DNA from: Paulinella micropora
Lineage: Eukaryota > Cercozoa > Imbricatea > Euglyphida
Assembly (NCBI GenBank): GCA_009731375.1
Contig: BJOX01000112.1
Coordinates: 814,090 to 878,089 of the forward strand
Length of the DNA: 64,000 bases
Direction: 5' to 3'
The notes below the pieces were generated by a model, which worked only from the letters and a program-made list of their open reading frames with translations, was not told the origin of the DNA and ran no database searches. This document shows positions 48,295 through 58,065 of the stretch, piece after piece. Each line of letters begins with the position of its first letter. Position 1 is the stretch's first letter. Position numbers and translations under genes: made by a program.

Positions 48295-49078
48295 TTACAT
48301 TGCCATGCGCTGCATCAAGAAATACAGGGACACAGTCAAGAACCGGCCGGGAGCGGATTTCTGGCAGGACATCGCGCCCGAGGAGCTCGTGCGCAACCAG
48401 AAATACGTCGAGAGCCACACCAACGTCCTCGCGCGCTTCATCAACGAGGGCAGCAACGACTTTGGGGTCGTCCGCGACGAAGGGCACGTGACCAGGTGGA
48501 CCGAGTTCTCGGCCGCGTTCGGCAAGTACCTCAAGGAAGACCTGCGGCAGTTCCACACCAGGGTCGACGATATCGGCGACACCGCCCTCCGCCGCGCCGG
48601 CTACGAGGTTTTCCGTGCGCAGCTGCGGCAGAACAGCGAGAAGAAGGACGGCCGCATCAACTACTGCCAGTTCTGCCCGCGGCAAGCAAAAGAGCTAGGA
48701 CACGAATGCGACCTCTCTTGCGAACAGCACGTCTGCTACTACAACAAGTGCAATAGGCACGTTAACGCCAAGCGAGGCAAGACCTACGGCATCCTGCACA
48801 TGCGACTCGTGCCCAGGGCAGAGTACGACCGCCGCATCAACGAGGAGGGCGAACAACAGCTGGAGGAGAAGGCGGACGAAGAGAAGCTCACGCAGCAACT
48901 GATCGACCTGCAGGCACGGCAGGCTAGCAAGAAGGACATTGCCCGCGCTGTGCGCCGGCTCCTCAAAGAGAACGCCAAACGCGTCAGACGGATCGTAGGG
49001 GGAGCGGGGGGACACAAGCGAAAACTGCCCCCGGCAGAAGCAAATTGTCTCAAGAAACTCAAAATTAAAAGGCTTTAA
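48295..49078 (+). CDS. C-terminal part of the polymerase-helicase, with Cys-rich finger
   Basis: Open from the gap to TAA 49078 (261 residues). The first 80 residues (RCIKKYRDTVKN, FWQDIAPEELVRNQ, NVLARFINEGSNDFG) match what follows the ATPase core in SF3 helicases. A Cys cluster CQFCPRQAKELGHECDLSC and CYYNKC follows, then a basic C-terminus. It probably completes the gene that starts at 46337, but the joint lies in a gap. Confidence 0.6.
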
Positions 49079-49082
49079 TCGC

Positions 49083-49342
49083 CTGAGACGTGACCCAGGG
49101 GTCCGGGCCGGACCCCAGAATGTGCAATGTGCAATGTGCAATGTGCAATCTCTACTATTTTAATCACTTCTTTACCAATTGTCATTGAAAAAAACATGTC
49201 TCGTATGTCTAAAGAATAACCACTGAGGGAGGGGGGGAGACCTCTTCCGACCCCTTGGAATGCCAGGTTTAACGTTAACGCATTTTGCACATTGCCCATT
49301 TTATATATGGCGCCACCCCCCGGACCGTGTCTCACGTCTCAG
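49083..49342. mobile_element. MITE-like element with terminal inverted repeats, copy 1
   Basis: Ends are CTGAGACGTGA (49083-49093) and TCACGTCTCAG (49332-49342), perfect 11-base inverted repeats; a further GGTCCGG/CCGGACC pair lies inside (with a variable 6-base spacer). 260 bases, noncoding. Confidence 0.6.
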
Positions 49343-49462
49343 CCTTTTAAAGTCCTTTTATTTTTTTTTCCTGAGACACCTGGCTTCTGCAGGGGGGGGG
49401 GGTAGAAGAGGTCTCCCCGGGGCCTTGTCTCAAGAAACTCAAAATTAAAAGGCTTTAATCGC

Positions 49463-49736
49463 CTGAGACGTGACCCAGGGGTCCGGGCCGGACCCCAGAA
49501 TGTGCAATGTGCAATGTGCAATGTGCAATCTCTACTATTTTAATCACTTCTTTACCAATTGTCATTAAAAAAAACATGTCTCAAGTGTCTAGAAGATAAA
49601 CCACTTTTTAAGGGAGGGGGGGAGACCTCTTCCGACCCCTTGGAATGCATTAGTCGCAAGGTTTAACGTTAACGCATTTTGCACATTGCCCATTTTATAT
49701 ATGGCGCCACCCCCCGGACCGTGTCTCACGTCTCAG
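49463..49736. mobile_element. MITE-like element with terminal inverted repeats, copy 2
   Basis: Same 11-base inverted ends (49463-49473 and 49726-49736), 274 bases; a 14-base difference from copy 1 is in the AGACCTCTTCC...GCATTAGTCGCAAGG area. Confidence 0.6.
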
Positions 49737-49828
49737 CCTTTTAAAGTCCTTTTATTTTTTTTTCCTGAGACACGCCTCGATTATTTTTTTCTTCTCTGCC
49801 TTTTATCACACTGGAGCGCGGCTCGAGA

Positions 49829-50047
49829 ATGCTAGCTGTTTGTCCTACCTGTGGCGCCTGCTTTTTCGGAGGCCAGCTGTACTGGTCAGGGAACGGGAAA
49901 AAAGGCGACCCCCGGGACTTGGCCTCGCTCGTGTGCCGGCCGTACGGCGACGGCGCCTGTATCAACCCCGCGCGAGACGTCCCGGGCGGAGACACTTGGG
50001 AAGAACGCATGCGCTTTGTGGACAATTTCCTGGACGAGATGCTGTAG
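49829..50047 (+). CDS. Small cysteine-rich (zinc-finger-like) protein, 72 aa
   Basis: ATG 49829. N-terminal CPTCGAC (C-x2-C-x2-C) and two later Cys (LVCRPYGDGACIN) could bind one zinc ion; the C-terminus is an amphipathic helix (WEERMRFVDNFLDEML). It is like an Rpb10-type fold in size, but the CC pair of Rpb10 is absent. Lies 54 bases before the fibre gene and on its strand. Confidence 0.6.
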   Translation: MLAVCPTCGACFFGGQLYWSGNGKKGDPRDLASLVCRPYGDGACINPARDVPGGDTWEERMRFVDNFLDEML

Positions 50048-50101
50048 AATGATCATTAAAAAACTTTTTTTTCTTCTCCGGCCGAGCTAATAGGCAAATA
50101 A
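50048..50101 (+). promoter_or_regulatory. Intergenic A/T tract before the fibre gene
   Basis: TTAAAAAACTTTTTTTTCTTCTCC, one of the recurring T(n)CTTCT motifs. Confidence 0.4.
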
Positions 50102-53100
50102 ATGAGCGCCGGCCGGTGTATCAAGCGCCGCCGGCTCGATGGCTTGAGTGACCTTTTTGAGCTGCCGGAGGACGGACAGAACGGCGACTTCCTCGTCTCG
50201 GATGGCGGCGGGGGCGCGAGGTGGGAGACCGGCGGCGCCGCGCCCCCGGACTCCGGCGGTGGTAGTGGCCACGTGACAGACTACAATAACCCTCACAAAA
50301 CGTCGCTGGCGAATTTAGTAAACTCGTCGACACTGAAGCTGACGGGGGCGGGCGGTACCAGCACGCTCTCCGCCCCGACCACTGGCTCTTCGGCGCTCAA
50401 GCTGCCAACCGAACTGCCAGGCAAAATATCGATGGTTACACTGGCCTCCGACGGCTCGCTGCAATCTGGGGGTAATTCTATCCATCACAACTTGATGTTC
50501 GGCCTGACTGCTACTGGCAGCAAGATGCCGAGCAACATGACTACGAACCCCTGGGTCAGCCCCGATGTGTACACCTACACAGCGAGCTCCGACGGGAGGT
50601 ACGGGGACAGCGCCTCATATGATGCCCGACTCGCGTTCGACGACTCCGCTAGTACTACACACAGAGGCACAGGCCCTTACGACGCTACCACTGGCGTTTG
50701 GAGTGGTCCATTGGGGGTGACTGGGAAGACTATTAACGGCGTTTTCGTGAATGGTAACTGGTTACAGCTCGATTTGGGTAGGGTGGTTCAGCTGACACAA
50801 TACTACGTCACTTCCGCCAATAACTTAAATTCCGCGACCTCGTATGCGCCCGGCCAGTGGATGATGGCTACTAGCACGAACGGCTCTACTTGGACAAAGT
50901 GGCACGACCAGAACGTGACACAGACGTTCACCACTAGCCAGGAAAAAACGTTTTTTCCTGTAGGCGGAGCAATTGCCAGGTATGTGGTGATGGTAGTTAG
51001 AGTCGCCGGATCTACCAGACTGGTCGACCGGACCGTGCACGAAATAGCCTCGCTAAAATTCGATTTCTACGAGTACTTTTATTTACCGAGGAACCTATCA
51101 CCACCCTATGACGCGACTGACGCCGCTAACAAGTACTATGTGGACTCACAGCTGTCCAAGACGCCGCTGACTATTGGCACGTCCTCGATCGCGAGCACGG
51201 GGAGCGTGGCGCTGGCTTTGCCGAGCGCGCTGCCTGCCGCGACGTCGCTGGTGTCGATGACTTCTGCGGGCGCGCTGCAGCACGGGGACCAAGCCATCTC
51301 CCACAACCTGAGCTTTGTCGCTACTGCGTACGTGAAGAAGCCCGACGGCATGACGAGCAACAGCTGGAACGGCCTAATCGCGAGCGCGTCTACTTCCGGG
51401 AACGGCAACGCGTACGACGGCTTCAACACGGGCTCGAACTTTTCCTGGCAGAGCGACACCGGTACCTACAATGCCACGAGCGGCGCCTACCTTTCCAATG
51501 CCAGCAAAACGTTTTCGAATGTAGCGTACCCCGGAGAGTGGCTCCAACTAGATTTTGGCACTGGGGTCGTCCTGCAGCAGTACTGCCTGCAGGCCCAGTC
51601 CAGCGGTCTGGATAAATCACCAAAGACCTGGCAGGTGGGCACGTCGTTGAACGGCACTAGCTGGACGCTGTGGCACACCGGCTCGTACACTTTTATCGAT
51701 GGCAGTTCCATCACCTTCACGCCGACCGATACTGCCAGGGCCGCCCGCTACGTGGCCATCGTGGTTGCTTCTATCAAGGCGGGAGGAACCTCTGGCTTCT
51801 GTGCAATCGGCCACTTTGGCTTCGACTACACGTCGTGCCCCGCGATCAAGAACGTAGCGACGCCGCTCGCCGGCACGGACGCTGCCAACAAGGCCTACGT
51901 AGACTTGCAGACCTCAAAGTCGCCATTGACGATCGGCACATCCTCGATCGCGAGCACCGGGAGCGTGGCGCTGAGCTTGCCGAGCGCCCTGCCCGGCTCG
52001 ACCTCTTTGGTCACACTGGACTCGGCGGGCCGGCTTGCGGCGAACTCGTTGTTGCTAGCCTCCACGCCGGTCCAGACCGCCGTCCTGAGCATGACCTCTG
52101 CGGGGCAGGTAGTGACCCAGAGCACTTCGACCACGGTGGTGACTTCTACTGGCACAGTGACGATGCCAGCCTACACTACTGTGACGGACTCTACTACAGA
52201 CCCTAACTGGGCGCTCAGCCACTCTTCTGCAGTTACTGGCCAAGAGAGCTGGAGAGTTTTCGCTCCTGCTGGCCAGCCCTGGACTAGCCTCAGCAACTAC
52301 AACGCGGACGGGAGTATCAACACGACCACCAACGCCGTTACCAACGTAGGCGGCAGCAACGTGTACGGCGAGTACTTTACGCTTGAGCACAAGCGGCGCC
52401 GGTACAAAATCACAAGGATCATTTTGGCTAGTGGCACGTCTGTAGCTCCCTGCCCCAAAACCTTTACGTTGGCGGGGTCGAACGATGGCAGTACCTGGAC
52501 CCTGGTCTATTCCGATACCCTCTCTTTTACCGCGTCGTTCCAGAGCCGGACCTCATACCCGCCCGGTCCGACCGCGTTCTATTACTACCACCGGTTTATT
52601 GCCACTTCTACACACTCGAGTACAGCGGTTGCAGTGGGGAAATTTGATCCCACTGTTGAGTTGGAGGGCGTGTCGGTCACTACCACGGGCCTCACGGGCG
52701 TGGATTCGATTATGTGTGGCAGAAACACGCTGAAGCTGCCGACCGCGCTGCCTTCTGCCGGAATGGACCGCGTGCTCCAAATCAATGATTTCGGTGAGTT
52801 CGAGCTGGGCACCTGGGACCGCGGCCACTGGCTGACTAGCGACACGGCAGTCACTCTTAATAGTGGATCCGCCAGGAAGATCCCGGTCGATGGCGCTGTC
52901 AGGCTGGCGCCCGTGTACGGCAATATCACCGTAAGCCACGCCGACGGCTACACGACCTGGCAGAACACTTCGGGCATGACCAGGAAGTGGTTTATTACGG
53001 GATGCTTCAGGTACTTGAACAGCGCGGCGGCCACGACCGCAATGACAGCAGGCATGTCTTGCGCAACCTGGGTGGAAAGGAACTCGGTGAGGCCTGCTAA

Positions 53101-53338
53101 CACGAATGTTCAGGGCACGAATGCGCTTCTGCACTCGGAAGCCGCTGCCAGCGGCCAGTTTGAAAACATGCGCTATGTCAAGCCCTGGCTCGCCGGCGTG
53201 CTGGAGGTACTAGCAAATGAGTATATCTGGTTCGAAACGTTAGGTACGACACAGGGCGCTACACAATGGAGTGTGGTCATCGGCGGCACCTCAATAGGGG
53301 ACAGGGGCCGCGTAACCATTACCGAGATTCCGGGCTGA
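50102..53338 (+). CDS. Fibre-like surface protein with discoidin-like repeats (1078 aa)
   Basis: ATG 50102 after AATAA. A probable virion fibre or host-contact protein. Three galactose-binding-like (F5/8C, discoidin) units appear at residues about 150-320, 430-580 and 700-850; each has a WLQLDLG/WLQLDFG/YFTLEHK strand, a PKTW-like or PGQW segment and NGSTWTKWHD/NGTSWTLWHT/DGSTWTLVYS. Between them lie phage-tail-fibre-like linkers DAANKYYVDSQ (about 339) and DAANKAYVDLQ (about 592), each followed by PLTIGTSSIASTGSVAL. The last 200 residues (after FGEFELGTWDRGHWL) look like a beta-rich head. No signal peptide or membrane span. The region from 50864 is repeated after a gap (54332). Function is inferred from domain type only. 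Confidence 0.75.
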   Translation: MSAGRCIKRRRLDGLSDLFELPEDGQNGDFLVSDGGGGARWETGGAAPPDSGGGSGHVTDYNNPHKTSLANLVNSSTLKLTGAGGTSTLSAPTTGSSALKLPTELPGKISMVTLASDGSLQSGGNSIHHNLMFGLTATGSKMPSNMTTNPWVSPDVYTYTASSDGRYGDSASYDARLAFDDSASTTHRGTGPYDATTGVWSGPLGVTGKTINGVFVNGNWLQLDLGRVVQLTQYYVTSANNLNSATSYAPGQWMMATSTNGSTWTKWHDQNVTQTFTTSQEKTFFPVGGAIARYVVMVVRVAGSTRLVDRTVHEIASLKFDFYEYFYLPRNLSPPYDATDAANKYYVDSQLSKTPLTIGTSSIASTGSVALALPSALPAATSLVSMTSAGALQHGDQAISHNLSFVATAYVKKPDGMTSNSWNGLIASASTSGNGNAYDGFNTGSNFSWQSDTGTYNATSGAYLSNASKTFSNVAYPGEWLQLDFGTGVVLQQYCLQAQSSGLDKSPKTWQVGTSLNGTSWTLWHTGSYTFIDGSSITFTPTDTARAARYVAIVVASIKAGGTSGFCAIGHFGFDYTSCPAIKNVATPLAGTDAANKAYVDLQTSKSPLTIGTSSIASTGSVALSLPSALPGSTSLVTLDSAGRLAANSLLLASTPVQTAVLSMTSAGQVVTQSTSTTVVTSTGTVTMPAYTTVTDSTTDPNWALSHSSAVTGQESWRVFAPAGQPWTSLSNYNADGSINTTTNAVTNVGGSNVYGEYFTLEHKRRRYKITRIILASGTSVAPCPKTFTLAGSNDGSTWTLVYSDTLSFTASFQSRTSYPPGPTAFYYYHRFIATSTHSSTAVAVGKFDPTVELEGVSVTTTGLTGVDSIMCGRNTLKLPTALPSAGMDRVLQINDFGEFELGTWDRGHWLTSDTAVTLNSGSARKIPVDGAVRLAPVYGNITVSHADGYTTWQNTSGMTRKWFITGCFRYLNSAAATTAMTAGMSCATWVERNSVRPANTNVQGTNALLHSEAAASGQFENMRYVKPWLAGVLEVLANEYIWFETLGTTQGATQWSVVIGGTSIGDRGRVTITEIPG

Positions 53339-53374
53339 TTTTGCTTTTTAAAAAAGTTTTTTTTTTCTTACGAA

Positions 53375-53734
53375 ATGAGTACTTTAATGATAATGCAACG
53401 GCTGTCACTGAAGAGGCTGGTGCCTTCTAGCGAGGACGCGCTGTCCAAGACTACGAGCGAGCTCATGCGGGAGATGAAGCAGAGCTACCAGGACTTTAGC
53501 TGGGGCTGTGTGCCCGGCATGATTGTGCACGGCGTGCGTTTTTTGGCGGAGTACACGCAGCACACGGGCGAGGAAAAGAAGCGTGTGCTGGTACATGTGC
53601 TGGTGGAGCTTTGCCCCGACGACGACCTGGACAGACTCATCCCGCCGGTGATTGACACTATATGGACTCTGGTGAAGGCCTTGATCGCCCAGGGCTGCTG
53701 TGAGCGCGCTGCGCTGGCATGCTGTGTATCATGA
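53375..53734 (+). CDS. Conserved-looking small protein (119 aa), function unknown
   Basis: ATG 53375 after a TTTTTTTTTCTTA tract. Helical: VPGMIVHGVRFLAEY, RVLVHVLVELCPDDDLDRLIPPVIDTIW. The DDDLDRLIPPVID segment is the kind seen in small structural proteins of dsDNA protist viruses, but I cannot name it. Its 3' end overlaps the convergent 2-TM gene by 77 bases. A second copy is at 56843-57202. Confidence 0.65.
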   Translation: MSTLMIMQRLSLKRLVPSSEDALSKTTSELMREMKQSYQDFSWGCVPGMIVHGVRFLAEYTQHTGEEKKRVLVHVLVELCPDDDLDRLIPPVIDTIWTLVKALIAQGCCERAALACCVS

Positions 53735-54321
53735 TCCTGCGGCCGGCGATGGGCGTGTCGCTGGCAAAGTTGGGCTTGCTCTGGGAGTCGTAGAGGCTCT
53801 CGGTCGTGACCTTGTTGCGGCGGAGTATGTGCAGCGGGATGATTTGCTCGACCTGGCGGATCTTTTCCAGCGTCATGATGGTGCGGACGAGCAGGACGTC
53901 CGCAGAAAGGCGGAAGCGCCTTCTCTTGGTAAGCTCGACGCAGATGTTGGACCTGAGCATGTCGTACATGAGTTCGGCCGACAGGTGCTGGGTGTAGCGC
54001 TGGCCGAAATTGAAGAAGCCGTTGACGGTGTTGAGGATGGCCGTAATCAAGAGGCAAAGAACAGCGACCCAGTCGTAGCCGGTACTCGCGCACCTGTCCA
54101 GCCCGAACTCGGCGACGATGATCGAGCAGACAACGGGCACGACGGTAGCCATCAGCCCCCAGGAAACGTAGAGGATGTGGAAGAAGTTGGCCGACTGGGA
54201 GTTGAGCTTGGCATGCAGCTCGCACTCCTTGATGACGGACTTGAAGTAGAGCTCGTGCCTGTCAGACCAGCTTTCCTCTTCCCTGCGCAGGTCGAGGTCG
54301 TCGCTGAGGCGTTCCTCCTCG
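53658..54321 (-). CDS. SLATT-like 2-TM membrane protein, copy 1, truncated by gap
   Basis: The frame of 57126-57806, complete from its stop (53658) up to the 10-base gap at 54322; the 5' 17 bases or so of the gene are cut. One base differs from copy 2 (T at 53995 versus A at 57463, Tyr versus Phe). See 57126 for content. Confidence 0.7.
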
Positions 54322-54331
54322 NNNNNNNNNN

Positions 54332-56806
54332 ATGGCTACTAGCACGAACGGCTCTACTTGGACAAAGTGGCACGACCAGAACGTGACACAGACGTTCACC
54401 ACTAGCCAGGAAAAAACGTTTTTTCCTGTAGGCGGAGCAATTGCCAGGTATGTGGTGATGGTAGTTAGAGTCGCCGGATCTACCAGACTGGTCGACCGGA
54501 CCGTGCACGAAATAGCCTCGCTAAAATTCGATTTCTACGAGTACTTTTATTTACCGAGGAACCTATCACCACCCTATGACGCGACTGACGCCGCTAACAA
54601 GTACTATGTGGACTCACAGCTGTCCAAGACGCCGCTGACTATTGGCACGTCCTCGATCGCGAGCACGGGGAGCGTGGCGCTGGCTTTGCCGAGCGCGCTG
54701 CCTGCCGCGACGTCGCTGGTGTCGATGACTTCTGCGGGCGCGCTGCAGCACGGGGACCAAGCCATCTCCCACAACCTGAGCTTTGTCGCTACTGCGTACG
54801 TGAAGAAGCCCGACGGCATGACGAGCAACAGCTGGAACGGCCTAATCGCGAGCGCGTCTACTTCCGGGAACGGCAACGCGTACGACGGCTTCAACACGGG
54901 CTCGAACTTTTCCTGGCAGAGCGACACCGGTACCTACAATGCCACGAGCGGCGCCTACCTTTCCAATGCCAGCAAAACGTTTTCGAATGTAGCGTACCCC
55001 GGAGAGTGGCTCCAACTAGATTTTGGCACTGGGGTCGTCCTGCAGCAGTACTGCCTGCAGGCCCAGTCCAGCGGTCTGGATAAATCACCAAAGACCTGGC
55101 AGGTGGGCACGTCGTTGAACGGCACTAGCTGGACGCTGTGGCACACCGGCTCGTACACTTTTATCGATGGCAGTTCCATCACCTTCACGCCGACCGATAC
55201 TGCCAGGGCCGCCCGCTACGTGGCCATCGTGGTTGCTTCTATCAAGGCGGGAGGAACCTCTGGCTTCTGTGCAATCGGCCACTTTGGCTTCGACTACACG
55301 TCGTGCCCCGCGATCAAGAACGTAGCGACGCCGCTCGCCGGCACGGACGCTGCCAACAAGGCCTACGTAGACTTGCAGACCTCAAAGTCGCCATTGACGA
55401 TCGGCACATCCTCGATCGCGAGCACCGGGAGCGTGGCGCTGAGCTTGCCGAGCGCCCTGCCCGGCTCGACCTCTTTGGTCACACTGGACTCGGCGGGCCG
55501 GCTTGCGGCGAACTCGTTGTTGCTAGCCTCCACGCCGGTCCAGACCGCCGTCCTGAGCATGACCTCTGCGGGGCAGGTAGTGACCCAGAGCACTTCGACC
55601 ACGGTGGTGACTTCTACTGGCACAGTGACGATGCCAGCCTACACTACTGTGACGGACTCTACTACAGACCCTAACTGGGCGCTCAGCCACTCTTCTGCAG
55701 TTACTGGCCAAGAGAGCTGGAGAGTTTTCGCTCCTGCTGGCCAGCCCTGGACTAGCCTCAGCAACTACAACGCGGACGGGAGTATCAACACGACCACCAA
55801 CGCCGTTACCAACGTAGGCGGCAGCAACGTGTACGGCGAGTACTTTACGCTTGAGCACAAGCGGCGCCGGTACAAAATCACAAGGATCATTTTGGCTAGT
55901 GGCACGTCTGTAGCTCCCTGCCCCAAAACCTTTACGTTGGCGGGGTCGAACGATGGCAGTACCTGGACCCTGGTCTATTCCGATACCCTCTCTTTTACCG
56001 CGTCGTTCCAGAGCCGGACCTCATACCCGCCCGGTCCGACCGCGTTCTATTACTACCACCGGTTTATTGCCACTTCTACACACTCGAGTACAGCGGTTGC
56101 AGTGGGGAAATTTGATCCCACTGTTGAGTTGGAGGGCGTGTCGGTCACTACCACGGGCCTCACGGGCGTGGATTCGATTATGTGTGGCAGAAACACGCTG
56201 AAGCTGCCGACCGCGCTGCCTTCTGCCGGAATGGACCGCGTGCTCCAAATCAATGATTTCGGTGAGTTCGAGCTGGGCACCTGGGACCGCGGCCACTGGC
56301 TGACTAGCGACACGGCAGTCACTCTTAATAGTGGATCCGCCAGGAAGATCCCGGTCGATGGCGCTGTCAGGCTGGCGCCCGTGTACGGCAATATCACCGT
56401 AAGCCACGCCGACGGCTACACGACCTGGCAGAACACTTCGGGCATGACCAGGAAGTGGTTTATTACGGGATGCTTCAGGTACTTGAACAGCGCGGCGGCC
56501 ACGACCGCAATGACAGCAGGCATGTCTTGCGCAACCTGGGTGGAAAGGAACTCGGTGAGGCCTGCTAACACGAATGTTCAGGGCACGAATGCGCTTCTGC
56601 ACTCGGAAGCCGCTGCCAGCGGCCAGTTTGAAAACATGCGCTATGTCAAGCCCTGGCTCGCCGGCGTGCTGGAGGTACTAGCAAATGAGTATATCTGGTT
56701 CGAAACGTTAGGTACGACACAGGGCGCTACACAATGGAGTGTGGTCATCGGCGGCACCTCAATAGGGGACAGGGGCCGCGTAACCATTACCGAGATTCCG
56801 GGCTGA
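54332..56806 (+). pseudogene. Fibre gene, second copy, 5' part missing
   Basis: Residues 255-1078 of the fibre frame, beginning inside the codon frame at an internal Met. Same sequence as 50864-53338. Confidence 0.85.
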
Positions 56807-56842
56807 TTTTGCTTTTTAAAAAAGTTTTTTTTTTCTTACGAA

Positions 56843-57202
56843 ATGAGTACTTTAATGATAATGCAACGGCTGTCACTGAAGAGGCTGGTGCCTTCTAGCG
56901 AGGACGCGCTGTCCAAGACTACGAGCGAGCTCATGCGGGAGATGAAGCAGAGCTACCAGGACTTTAGCTGGGGCTGTGTGCCCGGCATGATTGTGCACGG
57001 CGTGCGTTTTTTGGCGGAGTACACGCAGCACACGGGCGAGGAAAAGAAGCGTGTGCTGGTACATGTGCTGGTGGAGCTTTGCCCCGACGACGACCTGGAC
57101 AGACTCATCCCGCCGGTGATTGACACTATATGGACTCTGGTGAAGGCCTTGATCGCCCAGGGCTGCTGTGAGCGCGCTGCGCTGGCATGCTGTGTATCAT
57201 GA
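56843..57202 (+). CDS. 119-aa protein, second copy
   Basis: Identical in sequence to 53375-53734. Confidence 0.65.
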   Translation: MSTLMIMQRLSLKRLVPSSEDALSKTTSELMREMKQSYQDFSWGCVPGMIVHGVRFLAEYTQHTGEEKKRVLVHVLVELCPDDDLDRLIPPVIDTIWTLVKALIAQGCCERAALACCVS

Positions 57203-57806
57203 TCCTGCGGCCGGCGATGGGCGTGTCGCTGGCAAAGTTGGGCTTGCTCTGGGAGTCGTAGAGGCTCTCGGTCGTGACCTTGTTGCGGCGGAGTATGTGC
57301 AGCGGGATGATTTGCTCGACCTGGCGGATCTTTTCCAGCGTCATGATGGTGCGGACGAGCAGGACGTCCGCAGAAAGGCGGAAGCGCCTTCTCTTGGTAA
57401 GCTCGACGCAGATGTTGGACCTGAGCATGTCGTACATGAGTTCGGCCGACAGGTGCTGGGTGAAGCGCTGGCCGAAATTGAAGAAGCCGTTGACGGTGTT
57501 GAGGATGGCCGTAATCAAGAGGCAAAGAACAGCGACCCAGTCGTAGCCGGTACTCGCGCACCTGTCCAGCCCGAACTCGGCGACGATGATCGAGCAGACA
57601 ACGGGCACGACGGTAGCCATCAGCCCCCAGGAAACGTAGAGGATGTGGAAGAAGTTGGCCGACTGGGAGTTGAGCTTGGCATGCAGCTCGCACTCCTTGA
57701 TGACGGACTTGAAGTAGAGCTCGTGCCTGTCAGACCAGCTTTCCTCTTCCCTGCGCAGGTCGAGGTCGTCGCTGAGGCGTTCCTCCTCGCCCCCCCTCTC
57801 CTCCAT
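57126..57806 (-). CDS. SLATT-like 2-TM membrane protein (226 aa)
   Basis: ATG 57806, TAG 57126. N-terminal acidic stretch (EERGGEEERLSDDL), then a helix ELYFKSVIKECELHAKLNSQSANFFHILY, two membrane segments at about 58-80 and 88-109, and a long helical C-terminal region (FGQRFTQHLSAELMYDMLRSNICVELTKRRRFR). Helix, two TMs and long cytoplasmic helices fit SLATT-type (2-TM) proteins seen in giant viruses and bacteria, where some are pore-forming effectors; here it is only a topology match. Its 3' end overlaps the 119-aa gene. Confidence 0.5.
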   Translation of the reverse strand: MEERGGEEERLSDDLDLRREEESWSDRHELYFKSVIKECELHAKLNSQSANFFHILYVSWGLMATVVPVVCSIIVAEFGLDRCASTGYDWVAVLCLLITAILNTVNGFFNFGQRFTQHLSAELMYDMLRSNICVELTKRRRFRLSADVLLVRTIMTLEKIRQVEQIIPLHILRRNKVTTESLYDSQSKPNFASDTPIAGRRIMIHSMPAQRAHSSPGRSRPSPESI

Positions 57807-57854
57807 TTTCGTGTGTTTTGGTTTTTTTCCGAGCGAAAATTAAAAAAAAGGTCA

Positions 57855-58016
57855 TCACTTTTTCTTCTTCTTCTTGCTCTTGGTCTTGGTACTAATGGAC
57901 TTTTTGGCCGGACGGATAGGCTCCTTGGTACCGGTCTTGGCTACTTTGTGAAGGTAGCGGGCGTAAGCAACCGGGTCGGCCGCTCCGTACCGCAACGCGT
58001 TCTGTGCGGTCATCAT
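57855..58016 (-). CDS. Small basic protein (53 aa)
   Basis: Starts MMTAQNALRYGAADPVAY at 58016 and ends in KTKSKKKKKK, stop 57855. Lies between two genes on the same strand, 49 bases after the penton stop. Highly basic C-terminus suggests DNA binding. It is too short for most gene finders. Confidence 0.6.
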   Translation of the reverse strand: MMTAQNALRYGAADPVAYARYLHKVAKTGTKEPIRPAKKSISTKTKSKKKKKK

Positions 58017-58065
58017 CTTTTTTCAAATGAACAATTTTAATAAGAAGAAGAAAAAAAAAAGTGTG

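Larger units (their letters stand above)
49045..49800. repeat. Two tandem copies of a ~380-base unit over the 3' end of the polymerase gene
   Basis: TTGTCTCAAGAAACTCAAAA recurs at 49045 and 49425 and the following 370 bases match. The first copy includes the last 11 codons of the polymerase-helicase gene, so the duplication used that gene's 3' end. Contains TGCAATG direct repeats (4 units) and a GGTCCGG-G-CCGGACC hairpin in each copy. The repeat is noncoding; a TTTTTTTTTCC tract ends each copy. Confidence 0.9.
54322..57789. repeat. Near-identical 3.46-kb direct repeat joined by a 10-N gap
   Basis: 54332-57789 equals 50864-54321 with a constant offset of 3468 bases; I saw one base difference. 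It contains the fibre 3' part, the 119-aa gene and most of the SLATT-like gene. The abrupt start at ten N inside the fibre gene and the near identity suggest a contig overlap or a haplotype copy left unmerged. Confidence 0.9.

Noticed and set aside
49829-50047. RNA polymerase subunit Rpb10 homologue
   Set aside because: Size and first C-x2-C fit, but the CC pair and the Rpb10 C-terminal motif are missing.
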